A stretch of DNA of 64,000 bases from Natronococcus sp. AD-5 (GCF_030734285.1 NZ_CP132294.1:1922001-1986000); one strand, 5' to 3'. Shown: positions 39,520-48,123, counted from the first letter of the stretch. Numbers and translations are program-made. Notes: generated from the letters alone by a model not told the origin.

Positions 39520-39800
39520 AGACCGACATCATTTTACCTTTTGATTCGGTACAAGAATACGCTTCCGGGATTCCGGAAGTGGCCTCGTGAGGGCGCCTGG
39601 TGTGTCAACGACATGTGATTGAGCGTGTGTTTTTGATTTGGGTTTGCACCCTCACGGGGCCTTTAGTGCGTGGTAGGATAACTATGGACCTGTTAGTGAT
39701 TGTGTTGACGGTACCAGGTCCCCGTTCTTAACTGGAAATAAGCACTAAGTCCCCTTCCTCAAGGAGCAACGCAGGGAGCGAAGTGATCGAGTAGTGCAGC
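39520..39800 (+). ncRNA. Candidate structured non-coding RNA
   Basis: This gene-free region holds several strong helices. Stem 1 is a perfect 7-bp hairpin with a 4-nt loop (39562-39568 with 39573-39579). Stem 2 is a 13-bp helix with a single G-U pair (39581-39593 with 39649-39661) closing a 55-nt loop. Stem 3 is 7 bp (39686-39692 with 39715-39721). A TATA-like GATAGATATACAGTG at 39495-39509 lies about 25 nt before the first structured base on the plus strand. No open frame of normal composition overlaps. It is not one of the RNAs I can recognise (RNase P, SRP, rRNA, tRNA). The strand is inferred from the TATA-like element. Confidence 0.4.
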
Positions 39801-39859
39801 AGACAGGGGAGACAACGTCGCACGGTTCGCAAACACGTTCGACACTCGACTCACAGACC

Positions 39860-40270
39860 CACCGCGCCTTTGTGTCTATCCATAGATTCGCTACCCCATT
39901 AACGAACCGACGGTCGTCCTTGACGAGGATCGTCCATGTGAGGAGCCATGAATCGGTTGTTTCATGTGACTGATGGTTTCTCGAGATGATTCTCTTTCTC
40001 CGGTGTGCAACACGAAAGTCGCTCCAAGCGGTCCTGTAGCGATAGATTTTGGTGAGTGACTACGGGCCCGGAAATAATCCGAAGACACACGAAAAACGCT
40101 GTGTGACCAGCCTGAGAGTCACATGAAATTTGGTGTGACGTGAGTCGTGTATCAGACACTGATACAATACTAAATATTTATTACCGTTATTATACATGAA
40201 ACGAAATATAATGCCGACATTTGGATGGATTTGCCAGAACCATCATATCTTAGTCATCACATTGATTGGG
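39860..40270. other. Gene-free stretch upstream of the DUF7503 gene
   Basis: Short frames on both strands lack haloarchaeal composition. The last 100 bases (40165-40220, ATATTTATTACCGTTATTAT and following) are AT-rich and should contain the DUF7503 promoter. The part 39031-39500, on the other side of the RNA candidate, also shows no supported gene. Confidence 0.4.
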
Positions 40271-40274
40271 TGCA

Positions 40275-40406
40275 ATGTCCAAAGCAAACCCGTTCGTCGA
40301 CTACTTGGCCAGTAATCCCCGATTGATGGGCGTCCTATTCACCGTGTGCCTGCTTCTCTCACAGGCCGGTACCGCAGCAGCCGGTAACGGCGGGACGATC
40401 TCGTAA
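40275..40406 (+). CDS. DUF7503-type micro-protein (43 residues)
   Basis: This short frame was found by reading the gap. The product begins MSKANPFVDYLASNPRLMGV, continues with the single hydrophobic helix LFTVCLLLSQAGTAAAG and ends NGGTIS. The pattern NP-x-V-x-Y-L-x-x-NPR-x-x-GVLFT-x-x-LLLSQAG is the one I know from haloarchaeal DUF7503 proteins: tiny, single-pass membrane peptides usually left unannotated. An AT-rich promoter region precedes it. A tnpB relic (40599-40724) now separates it from the DUF7504/CHAT genes on the opposite strand. Recognition is from the motif alone. Confidence 0.72.
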   Translation: MSKANPFVDYLASNPRLMGVLFTVCLLLSQAGTAAAGNGGTIS

Positions 40407-40598
40407 GTCCAGTTGCTGCTCGAGCGGCTATTTCCACTCGTTTTACAGGCGGTCGAGGCGAAAATGCCATGTGGTCAACTCCCGTGGATGAAGCCGACAA
40501 CTCGGAACCTAACCAATAAGTAACCAACTAACGAATAACGAGGTGTGACGGTGCCACTCACGTCTGGCTTCAAGTCCAAAAACACGGACGGTCAGATG

Positions 40599-40724
40599 CT
40601 GTGCCGTCGCCACCGAGTAGGTCGGGGAGAGGCCGAATCCACGCCTGCGGAGACTGCGACCGCTGTAGATTCCCGCGTGGAATCTGCAAGTCGCGTCGTG
40701 GAAACAGGAAGCCTCGGGGCTTGA
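40599..40724 (+). pseudogene. C-terminal remnant of a tnpB gene with its terminal hairpin
   Basis: The plus-strand reading GRGEAESTPAETATAVDSRV then ESASRVVETGSLGA followed by a stop is the low-complexity tail typical of haloarchaeal IS200/IS605 TnpB proteins. The hairpin GCCTCGGGGCTTGACCTCGAG overlaps the stop, as in intact elements. The RuvC domain is gone. The remnant lies within 15 bp of the stop codon of the CHAT gene. Confidence 0.7.
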
Positions 40725-40736
40725 CCTCGAGCCACT

Positions 40737-42896
40737 TCACCTCAGCGATAAGTCGCTGAGTTCGACATCCGTTGACCACTGGAACTCGCCGTTAACGATG
40801 GCAGGGACACCTTCGAGTGCGAGGAGGTTCACGACCTCCGGAAGTGACAATGTGAATGGAGGGAGTTCGCCACCGGCGAGGAAATACCGATCCATACTTG
40901 GTGCGTACGGGGTATAGCACGATCCCATTCCTCGATCAGTTGTTGGATACGTCGCAATCCGCACTTCGTATCCGTCGCCATCGGATAGCTGTTCTATCTG
41001 GAGAACGTTTGGTGTGCCGTTCTCCGATTGGGCGATCTGAGCACCCCCATCGCCAACGATGGTGTAGCGGTTGTTCACCGGTTGGTACTGGTCCGTGATG
41101 GCAAGCGACGATCGCAAGGAGAAACCAGCGTTGAGGAGTCTTGCGACAAGTCGCCCGACTGGAATCGCGTTTTCGTTACCAATGGCACTCACGGTGACGA
41201 TGCCACCGACACTTCCTCGTTCGACTAGCGCTTGTCCCTGCTCGTAGGACCGACAGCCGTTCAAAAAGAACGTGTTGACACCGACGGTGTCGAGTTCACT
41301 CGTCTCGACCGCACCGTCGCGACAGACGAATCCCGTTTGGTCTACGTGTCCGATATAGTGGAGGAAGTCGAGATCCGTTTCTAAGAGATCACGAAGCTCG
41401 TCACACGTGAGATCACGGTAGATGGAAACTGTGAACGGCAGCTCTTTCCGATCACCATACAGTTCGCCGTCGTCTATTTCGGGGACCATTTGCGTATCGT
41501 TACACACAACTCCGATTTCGATCGATCCGTCAGACGACTCTGAGACGAATCGGTTGCGAATCCCCCCCAGATGAAGGTCGTTCGCGTTCACCGATCGACC
41601 ATCACCGAACCAAGCCTGTTCGAGCGTAGTAGCCGCTGGGACCCGAACGTGTGTCGGTTCGACACCCCCCTCAGCCGATACTGCCGAATTTGACGAATCT
41701 CTAATAAATGACTCGTAGCCAGGTGGCGCGGATGCCGCGCTGTCGGACGACTGTCGCTCGGCGGGTGGGTTTTCCATGACGTGGATGAAGGAGAGCGCAT
41801 TGACTGCGTACGGTACTGCCTCGACTGAAGAGGGCTTCGGCGACAGATACGTCGATAGCTGCCACGTCGGGACGAGGTCCAGAACGTCGGCAGATGGAAT
41901 CTGTAGGTATCTGGTCACTCGGTCGCTGATCGGGGCCTCATAGAGCTCTGACAGCGGGAGGTCGATTCGTTCGGTCAGCTGCCGGCGCTCGTGAAGGTCC
42001 ACGGGATATTTCCCTTCGATACGAACGACGCAATCGAGTAAAAATATCTGCTGCAGCGTCGCAGCAACGGCCTCTTCAAAACCCGATTTGCTGCGGTTCG
42101 TCGACGTGGGGGCGCTGGTATGGCGCCCGGACTCGCTCTCTCTGCGCTCCTCGGATGGTTCAAGCCGTTTGACGATCTCCCCGTCCGCGAGCAAGCACGC
42201 TTCCGATCCGGGTACCACCTCGGCACCGAGATAGTACGCGAGCGTGGCGACCGTATAGATAGCCGGCAAGTTCGGCGGGACCTCGACTGTAATACCAGTT
42301 CCAAGCGGCTCCACCGCATTCGGTACCGTGAGCGTCTCCCCGAGCGTTACCGCGGGCGGATAACCCCGACGAGACGGAAACGATCGTTCCGGGCTGGTCG
42401 TGTCGAGTGCTGATCCGAACGTCGAGACCGCCGCCATCATATCCACAGGGTCCTCCGTCGTGGTGATCGTCACCGTCGGCCCCTCGTAGTACGACTGGGC
42501 GGCTAGATCGACGTGTGTGGTGCCGTCAAAGCGGATGCGCATCTCGTCACTGCTGGAGGTTATCGTCGCTGAACCCGAAAATTGCATGAATAGCTTGATT
42601 GGGGCTGCTATTTCGAGTTCGTATTCGGCGGCAGGGAGCTCTTCGCGAGCGAAGTCGTTACACTCGGCGACTGTCTCGCCGTTTGCGTCGCGCACGAAAA
42701 CTGGGACCACGTACGGGAGTACTAATTCCTGGATCGAACTTTCGATAACTGCGTCGACGGACTCCTGGAACGCGCTCGCTGTTCCCGATTCGAGTGACAC
42801 GGGTCGATCGGTCAACAGGGGAAACTGGCGCTTCTCGGTGCGATCGAGAACGGTAATACCGTGCTTCTTTCGATCGGTCTGAAACTCGACTGTCAT
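40737..42896 (-). CDS. CHAT-domain (caspase-like) protease
   Basis: The ATG at 42896 gives 719 residues and overlaps the stop of the preceding gene by 4 nt (ATGA). The frame itself extends 16 codons further upstream. The C-terminal 250 residues carry the CHAT/caspase catalytic pair: H517 in LHYIGHVDQTGF and C548 in FFLNGCRSYEQG, followed by GGIVTVSAIGNENA, the next conserved strand. The first 230 residues are beta-rich (LELEIAAPIKL, TVTITTTEDPVD), and a helical region of about 150 residues sits between. CHAT proteases act in cell suicide and anti-phage defence in bacteria (for example the Craspase/TPR-CHAT group). Here the partner is a HalOD1-DUF7504-like protein. Confidence 0.85.
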   Translation of the reverse strand: MTVEFQTDRKKHGITVLDRTEKRQFPLLTDRPVSLESGTASAFQESVDAVIESSIQELVLPYVVPVFVRDANGETVAECNDFAREELPAAEYELEIAAPIKLFMQFSGSATITSSSDEMRIRFDGTTHVDLAAQSYYEGPTVTITTTEDPVDMMAAVSTFGSALDTTSPERSFPSRRGYPPAVTLGETLTVPNAVEPLGTGITVEVPPNLPAIYTVATLAYYLGAEVVPGSEACLLADGEIVKRLEPSEERRESESGRHTSAPTSTNRSKSGFEEAVAATLQQIFLLDCVVRIEGKYPVDLHERRQLTERIDLPLSELYEAPISDRVTRYLQIPSADVLDLVPTWQLSTYLSPKPSSVEAVPYAVNALSFIHVMENPPAERQSSDSAASAPPGYESFIRDSSNSAVSAEGGVEPTHVRVPAATTLEQAWFGDGRSVNANDLHLGGIRNRFVSESSDGSIEIGVVCNDTQMVPEIDDGELYGDRKELPFTVSIYRDLTCDELRDLLETDLDFLHYIGHVDQTGFVCRDGAVETSELDTVGVNTFFLNGCRSYEQGQALVERGSVGGIVTVSAIGNENAIPVGRLVARLLNAGFSLRSSLAITDQYQPVNNRYTIVGDGGAQIAQSENGTPNVLQIEQLSDGDGYEVRIATYPTTDRGMGSCYTPYAPSMDRYFLAGGELPPFTLSLPEVVNLLALEGVPAIVNGEFQWSTDVELSDLSLR

Positions 42897-44170
42897 TCGA
42901 AAGGAAACCAGGTGGTTTCGTAGCCGGTGGTGGTCAGCCGCCACTGCTGTTCGAGCTCGGCCTCGCCAACCCGTATCTCAACAACGCCGTCGAACATCGG
43001 AACGAGCGAGGCCACGGTGTCATCGTCAACGGACGCAGGGAGGAGGAAGTGACCGATCCCTCGATGCGTGCGAATGACGCGACTGATTCCATCGAGCGTC
43101 CGATGGGTCTTTTCGAGCGTCGTCGATGCGAGCATCGAGTCCACCGAGTCGATTTCGACACGCAATTGCCCTGGATCAAAGGGTCCAGTAGTTGCGGCCG
43201 TCTCTCGAACGGCTTCTGGGATCGCTTCGATCCCACCGGAAATCGGGACGACGGTCGGGGTCGCGTCTCCGTCCGGTTGGTGGGGCCCGTGGTTGTTCCC
43301 CCCGGCGGCCGAAGCCGTGGTTCGCGCAGTAGCGGTTTGACAGTCGAGAACCGTCCCTACTGCAGGGTCGTACTCGGCTCTCGAGAGCCGGTGTCGGGCC
43401 GCCGCGATGTCCTGGCCGTAGTAGACGAACACTGGTGTCCGGTTCCGCTCGGGCGTTCCGAGCAGCATCGCCGCTGTGCGGTCGAATCCGCTCTCGGGAG
43501 CGGTGCCGGTAACGAGGAGGGCGCTCCCGGATCGTTTTAGGACCGAAAGCGACGGTTCGACGGCGATCGATCCGTCGGCCGTGACCGTTACTTCGTAGCC
43601 GTCGACCGAAAGGAGGAGTCGGCTAGTGGCGGTATCACTGTCTCGGGACGGCCGGAGTACCCGATCGAGCGCGTCGGCGTCGATGTACTCGCATAGCGTC
43701 TCGACGACCTCAAAAACGGGATCAACAGCACTGGCTTCGACCGCGCCGTCGCGGGCGGTAACGATTGCACGCCCGATCGACCAGCTCAGGGACGCCGGCC
43801 CTGACCAGTCGTGTTCGAGTTCGATCAGCGGTTCCAGTTGATTCGGGGTTTGAGCCGACAGATAGGTCATGACGTAGCCGTCATCACGAACGATCACTGA
43901 CACGCTGTCCCACGATGCCTCGATTGCAAGCCGGATCCCATCCGGAGACGTGTTTGGAAAGGACTCGAGTAAGCGACCGACGCTACTGGGGTCAACGCGA
44001 TGATAAAGCGGCGCAAGCGCACATGGATCGGTGTCTAGCTGATCTGCCGCAGGCATGACGAGTGGCGCGACCGCTTGCTCGGTTTCGGAGTCGAACGAAT
44101 ATGTCGTTAGTGGGGTACCTCGTGTCGGAAAAGGCCAGTAGCTGTTCGACTCCTCTCCCTCCATGGCCAT
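42893..44170 (-). CDS. Double-HalOD1 protein with DUF7504-like RecA-fold domain
   Basis: The product has 425 residues. Two HalOD1-like units are seen: the first at about 30-100 (APLYHRVDPSSVGRLLES, IEASWDSVSVIVRDDGYV), the second at about 125-200 (VVETLCEYIDADALDRVL, LLSVDGYEVTVTADGSIAV). The remaining 220 residues (LLVTGTAPESGFDRTAAMLL, VFVYYGQDIAAARHRLS, LRVEIDSVDSMLASTTLEKT, FLLPASVDDDTVASLV) look like the RecA/KaiC-like fold of haloarchaeal DUF7504 proteins. The P-loop Lys is missing (GTAPESGFDRT), so ATP hydrolysis is doubtful. Translation is coupled to the CHAT protease through a 4-nt overlap, so the two should act together: this protein as sensor or scaffold, the CHAT protein as effector. 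Confidence 0.78.
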   Translation of the reverse strand: MAMEGEESNSYWPFPTRGTPLTTYSFDSETEQAVAPLVMPAADQLDTDPCALAPLYHRVDPSSVGRLLESFPNTSPDGIRLAIEASWDSVSVIVRDDGYVMTYLSAQTPNQLEPLIELEHDWSGPASLSWSIGRAIVTARDGAVEASAVDPVFEVVETLCEYIDADALDRVLRPSRDSDTATSRLLLSVDGYEVTVTADGSIAVEPSLSVLKRSGSALLVTGTAPESGFDRTAAMLLGTPERNRTPVFVYYGQDIAAARHRLSRAEYDPAVGTVLDCQTATARTTASAAGGNNHGPHQPDGDATPTVVPISGGIEAIPEAVRETAATTGPFDPGQLRVEIDSVDSMLASTTLEKTHRTLDGISRVIRTHRGIGHFLLPASVDDDTVASLVPMFDGVVEIRVGEAELEQQWRLTTTGYETTWFPFE

Positions 44171-44347
44171 CTCCTAAGTGATAAGTGGTCTTTAATCATT
44201 TGGTGATTATCAATAATTGATGGATACCCGCAAGTGAATTAGCGAGGCGGAAACCGGGGTCACTTTCGCGTCTGGGCGATCAATTACGAACTCAATCCCC
44301 TCGACACGCACCCGTGGTAGTGGCGTCGGCCCTTGACTTCCTCCCAC
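44171..44347 (-). promoter_or_regulatory. Promoter region of the DUF7504/CHAT operon
   Basis: The 40 bases next to the ATG at 44170 are AT-rich on the minus strand (ATTGATAATCACCAAATGATTAAAG). They include the small palindromes AATCA-TTTGG-TGATT and ATCAATAATTGAT, which could be regulator sites. GC-rich sequence follows up to the next gene. Confidence 0.45.
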
Positions 44348-44998
44348 TCATCGTTTGTCCAGTTGATCTGTGATCGCATCTGAGAGATCCGTAAGGTAGA
44401 CGCCGCCCCAGATCGCGACGACGATCCCGCCGAGGGTGTTGAACACCAGATCCATCAGCGTGTCTTCGGCGCCGTACTGCGTGAGTACTTCCGTCGTTCC
44501 GAACGATTCGGCGATGATTCCGACCCCGAATTCCAGTAGTTCCCAGAGGACGCCAAACGCCAGCACGAACACTAAGACGAGTACAGAGATGAACGCAGGC
44601 GGGAGGTACACCTCCTCCGAGTGCTTGTCGACTGCTCGAACCGTCGCATAGCCGACGGCTGCCACGACCGATGCCGACAGGGCGTGGGTCACGTGATCCC
44701 ACCACCACACCTCCGAATAGAAGTTTACGTCCGTCCACGGAATCCCGACTAGGCCGACCGCATGGAAGAACGCCGCGCTCGTGATCCAGAGCGTGAGTCG
44801 GGGATCCATCGGCAGTTTGTAGTCTCGCTGAAGGAGTGCCGGGAGTTGGATCACCGCAAGTGCGACGACCGTGTTCACGATCACTCCCACGCTCCCGGTC
44901 ACGATGCCGACGACCAGCAAGCCGACGAGACACACCTCCATGGCGTAGGACAGGTGGCGCTGTCGACGCTGCGAGACGTACCGAGTGAGGCCGCTCAT
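44348..44998 (-). CDS. Integral membrane protein (DUF2238-like)
   Basis: The product has 216 residues and about six hydrophobic helices. Conserved elements are WWWDHVTHALSASVVAA, ELLEFGVGIIAES and DTLMDLVFNTLGGIVVA, with Asp, His and Glu in the helices as in DUF2238/YjdF-type proteins of unknown role. Its start overlaps the end of the next gene upstream by 4 nt, so it forms an operon with 44995-45603. Confidence 0.78.
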   Translation of the reverse strand: MSGLTRYVSQRRQRHLSYAMEVCLVGLLVVGIVTGSVGVIVNTVVALAVIQLPALLQRDYKLPMDPRLTLWITSAAFFHAVGLVGIPWTDVNFYSEVWWWDHVTHALSASVVAAVGYATVRAVDKHSEEVYLPPAFISVLVLVFVLAFGVLWELLEFGVGIIAESFGTTEVLTQYGAEDTLMDLVFNTLGGIVVAIWGGVYLTDLSDAITDQLDKR

Positions 44999-45603
44999 CG
45001 CTGGTCGAACACCTCGAGTTCTGCTTTGGGGGGAAGGCGATCGCGCACGGCGTCAATCCGCCGGAAGTAGGCCGTGAAGATGACGCCCGCACCGACGCCC
45101 GCCAGCGTCGAGTAGAAGAACTCGATCATCAATTCGTCGTTGGTCGTGACGAACTCCCGGCCGAGCGCGAGGTCGATCCCCCACTGTACGACCGCCCACA
45201 GCGCAGCGGCAGCCATCGTCGCCGCGGTAACCAGGACGACGGCGAATCCAGGCGACAATCGAATGGCGGTAAACGAGTGGAGTTCAACGACAATCACGAG
45301 CCCGACGGCGGCGACCGCCAGGTATGCCGCGACCGGACTCGTGAACGGCCCCCAACCCAGCCCGAGGCCGAGCACTGGGAGCGCGGCCAGCAGCAGTACT
45401 TCCCAGGGAAGCATCACGTAGGCCGATCGGTACGCCATGGGGGGAACGATCGCCAGCGCGAGGACCACGAGCGCAAATGCGGACCAGAGAACCCGATCGG
45501 CGAGTACTCCGCCAAGCCAAATCGCCACCAGCAGCGCCACGAGAAGCCACGACGTGACGGCGTTCCGGCGACCGACGCCGAGTACGTGTTCCAACGCGGT
45601 CAT
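44995..45603 (-). CDS. Integral membrane protein, partner of 44348-44998
   Basis: The ATG at 45603 (TALEHVLGVG) gives 202 residues; the frame extends to 45648 with unlike sequence. About five hydrophobic helices are present. The C-terminal part (DELMIEFFYSTLAGVGAGVI, FTAYFRRIDAVRDRL) resembles the end of its neighbour, so the two may be distant paralogues that pair in the membrane. ATGA overlap with the next gene implies translational coupling. Function is unknown. Confidence 0.72.
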   Translation of the reverse strand: MTALEHVLGVGRRNAVTSWLLVALLVAIWLGGVLADRVLWSAFALVVLALAIVPPMAYRSAYVMLPWEVLLLAALPVLGLGLGWGPFTSPVAAYLAVAAVGLVIVVELHSFTAIRLSPGFAVVLVTAATMAAAALWAVVQWGIDLALGREFVTTNDELMIEFFYSTLAGVGAGVIFTAYFRRIDAVRDRLPPKAELEVFDQR

Positions 45604-45746
45604 CGGTCGTTTCTTGGACACGCTGAATCGTAAAACGACGGGGGCCACAGGTTACGAAAGGGGCGGAAGTGAGACGATTATACTCGCGTCACGACTCGGA
45701 CGTGGACGGAAGACGCTCCGCTCGGGACCGATCGTGCGACTCGAGG

Positions 45747-46787
45747 CTACGCGCCGAGCAGTACGTAAACGGCCGCGTAGCCGACGAGTGCGACGGTAAT
45801 CGCGGTCAGTGCGGTCACCACGAACGCGAGTCCGGCCTGCACCGTCCGCTCGTCCGGATACCGACGCGAGGACGAAACCGGTTCGGGTCGTCCCCACGAG
45901 AGGGACGCGAACGTGAAACGGGTCCACGCGAGAGACGGCGGAGACCGACGCCACGAGAGCACACCACAGAGGGCGCCCACGGAAAGGAGCGAGAACACGA
46001 AGTGATAGGAGACCGAAAGCGTCGGGGGAGCCATCACGATCGCGAGGACGCCGTAGACCGTACCCACCGCCGCACTCCGGTCGGAGAGTCGCCACAGTGA
46101 GCGGTCGGTCGCCCGAGCCACCGCGAGCACCGCGAGCCAAACGACCGCGAGCTCGAGCGCGAAGGCGCCGAGCAGGTGAATCGTTGGATCGCCGTGCAAC
46201 ACCACCCGCTCGCCGACCAGCCCTGATTCGAACGGGTACGTCAGCAGCGGTGGCCGACCGGTTGTGAGGTCGCCCCATGGGTGGGTGACCAGTCCGACGG
46301 TCGCGGCGAGTGCGACGATCCGGGGCGACAGCTCGGTTCGCCGTCGAATCAGCGTCGCGAGTCCCGCCCCGACGAGGGCGAACACCCCCATCACGATGCC
46401 GCCGAACGGGCCGCTCGTGACGAGTGCGCCGCCGACGATCGCACAGAGGACGACCGCGGCGAGCGCTTGAGCGGATCGCGCGTGTTTCCCGGTTCCACGG
46501 GCGGTCAGGAATCCGAACGCGGGACCGGTCGCGAGCGCGACGACCAGCGAGTGGGTCATCGACCGATGCACATCCCGCGTGGCGTCCCAGAACGCCGTGG
46601 GATCGACCGATCCGAGCAGTCGCTCACCGTCGACCGCGACCAGCGCATAGGCGACGTCGATGTCCGGGAGTGCGGCGAACGCACCCGCGACGAGGCCGAG
46701 GGTTACCGCCCGTCTTGTCGGCCAGTTTCGCCAGTCGGTGAACAGCACGACGAGGGCGAACGCGAGCAAGGCATGTCCGACGAACAC
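45747..46787 (-). CDS. YdjM-like membrane-bound metal-dependent hydrolase
   Basis: The frame is open from a GTG at 46835, but the family usually begins at the GTG at 46787 (VFVGHALLAFALVVLF), giving about 346 residues. Conserved metal-binding elements are present: FVGHAL, LPDIDVAYA, HRSMTHSLVVALA and THPWGDLTTGR. Several transmembrane helices surround them. The family (LexA-binding, inner-membrane-associated putative hydrolase) has an unknown substrate. It is transcribed in the same direction as the two membrane proteins but 140 nt upstream of them. Confidence 0.82.
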   Translation of the reverse strand: MFVGHALLAFALVVLFTDWRNWPTRRAVTLGLVAGAFAALPDIDVAYALVAVDGERLLGSVDPTAFWDATRDVHRSMTHSLVVALATGPAFGFLTARGTGKHARSAQALAAVVLCAIVGGALVTSGPFGGIVMGVFALVGAGLATLIRRRTELSPRIVALAATVGLVTHPWGDLTTGRPPLLTYPFESGLVGERVVLHGDPTIHLLGAFALELAVVWLAVLAVARATDRSLWRLSDRSAAVGTVYGVLAIVMAPPTLSVSYHFVFSLLSVGALCGVLSWRRSPPSLAWTRFTFASLSWGRPEPVSSSRRYPDERTVQAGLAFVVTALTAITVALVGYAAVYVLLGA

Positions 46788-46835
46788 GTCACTCGAATCT
46801 GGGCCTCGGAACGCATAAGTATCTCGCGCGGACAC

Positions 46836-47184
46836 CGGCTGAATTTGCCGACGCGGAGCGCGACATCATACTCAGTGGCGCTGCTTGGCACGAACGGCAT
46901 GTGGGGTTCTTCGATAGGACAGCAGTACGCCAGTCGTTGCGTGTGATTACACTGATGCAATCGTCAACGTGTCTAAATTCTCTTGATGGCCGGTGCCGCG
47001 AACCGTCAGCATCGCTGGAGCCATACCCCTCGTCGGATCGAGCACAGATTCAAGCGTTCGTCATTACGGCAGCTGAGTGGATGACCGAAGCTCGTCGCCG
47101 AACTGGCGCGGCGCTTCTCTGTCTGTTGGTCGCCAAATATGACCTCAGGTCTCGAGATCACCGCCACATGCGCAATAGACGACT
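46836..47184. other. Intergenic stretch, no gene recognised
   Basis: Frames here are short and unlike haloarchaeal genes. It leads directly into the epimerase fragment and the mini-element that follow. Confidence 0.35.
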
Positions 47185-47340
47185 TCTCCTAATGGCCGTT
47201 GCCGAGGAGGGGCAGCGTCTCCGGGTCCGCCTCAAGTTTCTCGGTAAAGTTGGGGATCACCGCATCCCGAAGCCGCGAGCCGACGATATTTGCGACCTCG
47301 AGCACGTGGAGCATCGCGTCGATACAGTCGTCGACATGTG
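47185..47340 (-). pseudogene. Rearranged fragment of an NAD-dependent epimerase gene
   Basis: Minus-strand reading gives HVDDCIDAMLHVLE joined to VANIVGSRLRDAVIPNFTEK and then PETLPLLGNGH*EKSS, ending IAHV. In an intact epimerase the first segment comes after the last, so two pieces have been joined out of order. A stop codon follows LLGNGH. Compare 30711-31200, where the normal order is kept. Confidence 0.65.
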
Positions 47341-47725
47341 AAGTACCTCGGGGACAAGCCCCGAGGCTTCACCGTTTAGACCAGCCGTCCGAAAACCGAA
47401 CGGTTGGTCGGCAGGCGAATGTAATTCCCCTCGTACTTCCCCTTGTGGGGTCGTCTGGAATTCACACCCGAACACTCGGTGTGTCCGTGAGGGTCGGTCG
47501 CTCCACCACGACCCGACAACACCCGTCACACCGCGCCAAAGACGCGGGTTTTGAGAGGTGTCGCATTTCCAATCCAAACGATCGTTTCACATTGAGTCTT
47601 CAATATCCTTCACGGTCGTTACCAACTCATACGGAACGTGGTTAGTTAAACATTTTAACGGGCTTCACCCTCGGGGCTTGACCCTGAGGCACTCGCCCTG
47701 TTCAACCTGTAGATACAACTTCTCT
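47341..47725. mobile_element. IS200/IS605-type deletion derivative (mini-element)
   Basis: One end is the hairpin CCTCGGGGACAAGCCCCGAGG at 47345-47365, the other the CCTCGGGG..CTGAGG hairpin at 47668-47694 with CTCGCCCTGTTCAACCTG beyond it. Between them the minus strand keeps short tnpB-like pieces (EFQTTPQGEVRGELHSPAD, GFRTAGLNGEASGLVPEVL) but no full gene. A partial copy is at 29513-29675. Mini-elements of this kind can be moved by a TnpA supplied elsewhere; no tnpA is in the window. Confidence 0.7.
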
Positions 47726-47838
47726 TGGCGGCCGTTCTCGGGGACCGTCACTACACTCCGAGACCAGTTTCCAGCGAAGCACGTATCCGCGAGCAGAGTA
47801 ATACTTATTGAGTATTACCCCTTAGTTCAGTGTAAGAG

Positions 47839-48123
47839 ATGCCGCGCGTTACCACCAAAGGTCAGGTCACCATCCCAAAGGAAATTCGAGACGCGCTCGG
47901 AATCAAACCTGGCGACGAAATCGCTTTCGAGGAGGTTGACTCTGGCTACAAGATTCAAAAGAAAGCACCGACCACGGCAGACGGCGAAGACCCCTTTGAA
48001 AAATACCGTGGGAGCGCCGCCAGTGACGACACGATGCCTGAACGGATGCGCCGGCTGCGTGGGGACTATCCCCGCGACGTCAGTGATGAGAACGACGACG
48101 ACGATTCGGGGGCCAACACGTGA
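47839..48123 (+). CDS. AbrB/MazE-type antitoxin
   Basis: The product has 94 residues. The first 45 form a swapped-hairpin AbrB domain: RVTTKGQVTIPKEIRDALGI, then PGDEIAFEEVDSGYKI. The C-terminal half is acidic and probably disordered, the usual toxin-binding part. Its stop overlaps the start of the PIN toxin gene by 4 nt (GTGA), so the pair is translationally coupled. The AT-rich ATACTTATTGAGTATTAC at 47801-47818 contains a palindrome that fits an autoregulated operator. Confidence 0.9.
   Translation: MPRVTTKGQVTIPKEIRDALGIKPGDEIAFEEVDSGYKIQKKAPTTADGEDPFEKYRGSAASDDTMPERMRRLRGDYPRDVSDENDDDDSGANT

Noticed and set aside
39700-39790. SRP RNA helix 8-like bases (CCAGGTCC and AAGGAGCAACGCAGG)
   Set aside because: The order and spacing do not give the SRP domain, and no Alu-domain motif is present. 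The region is kept only as a generic structured-RNA candidate.
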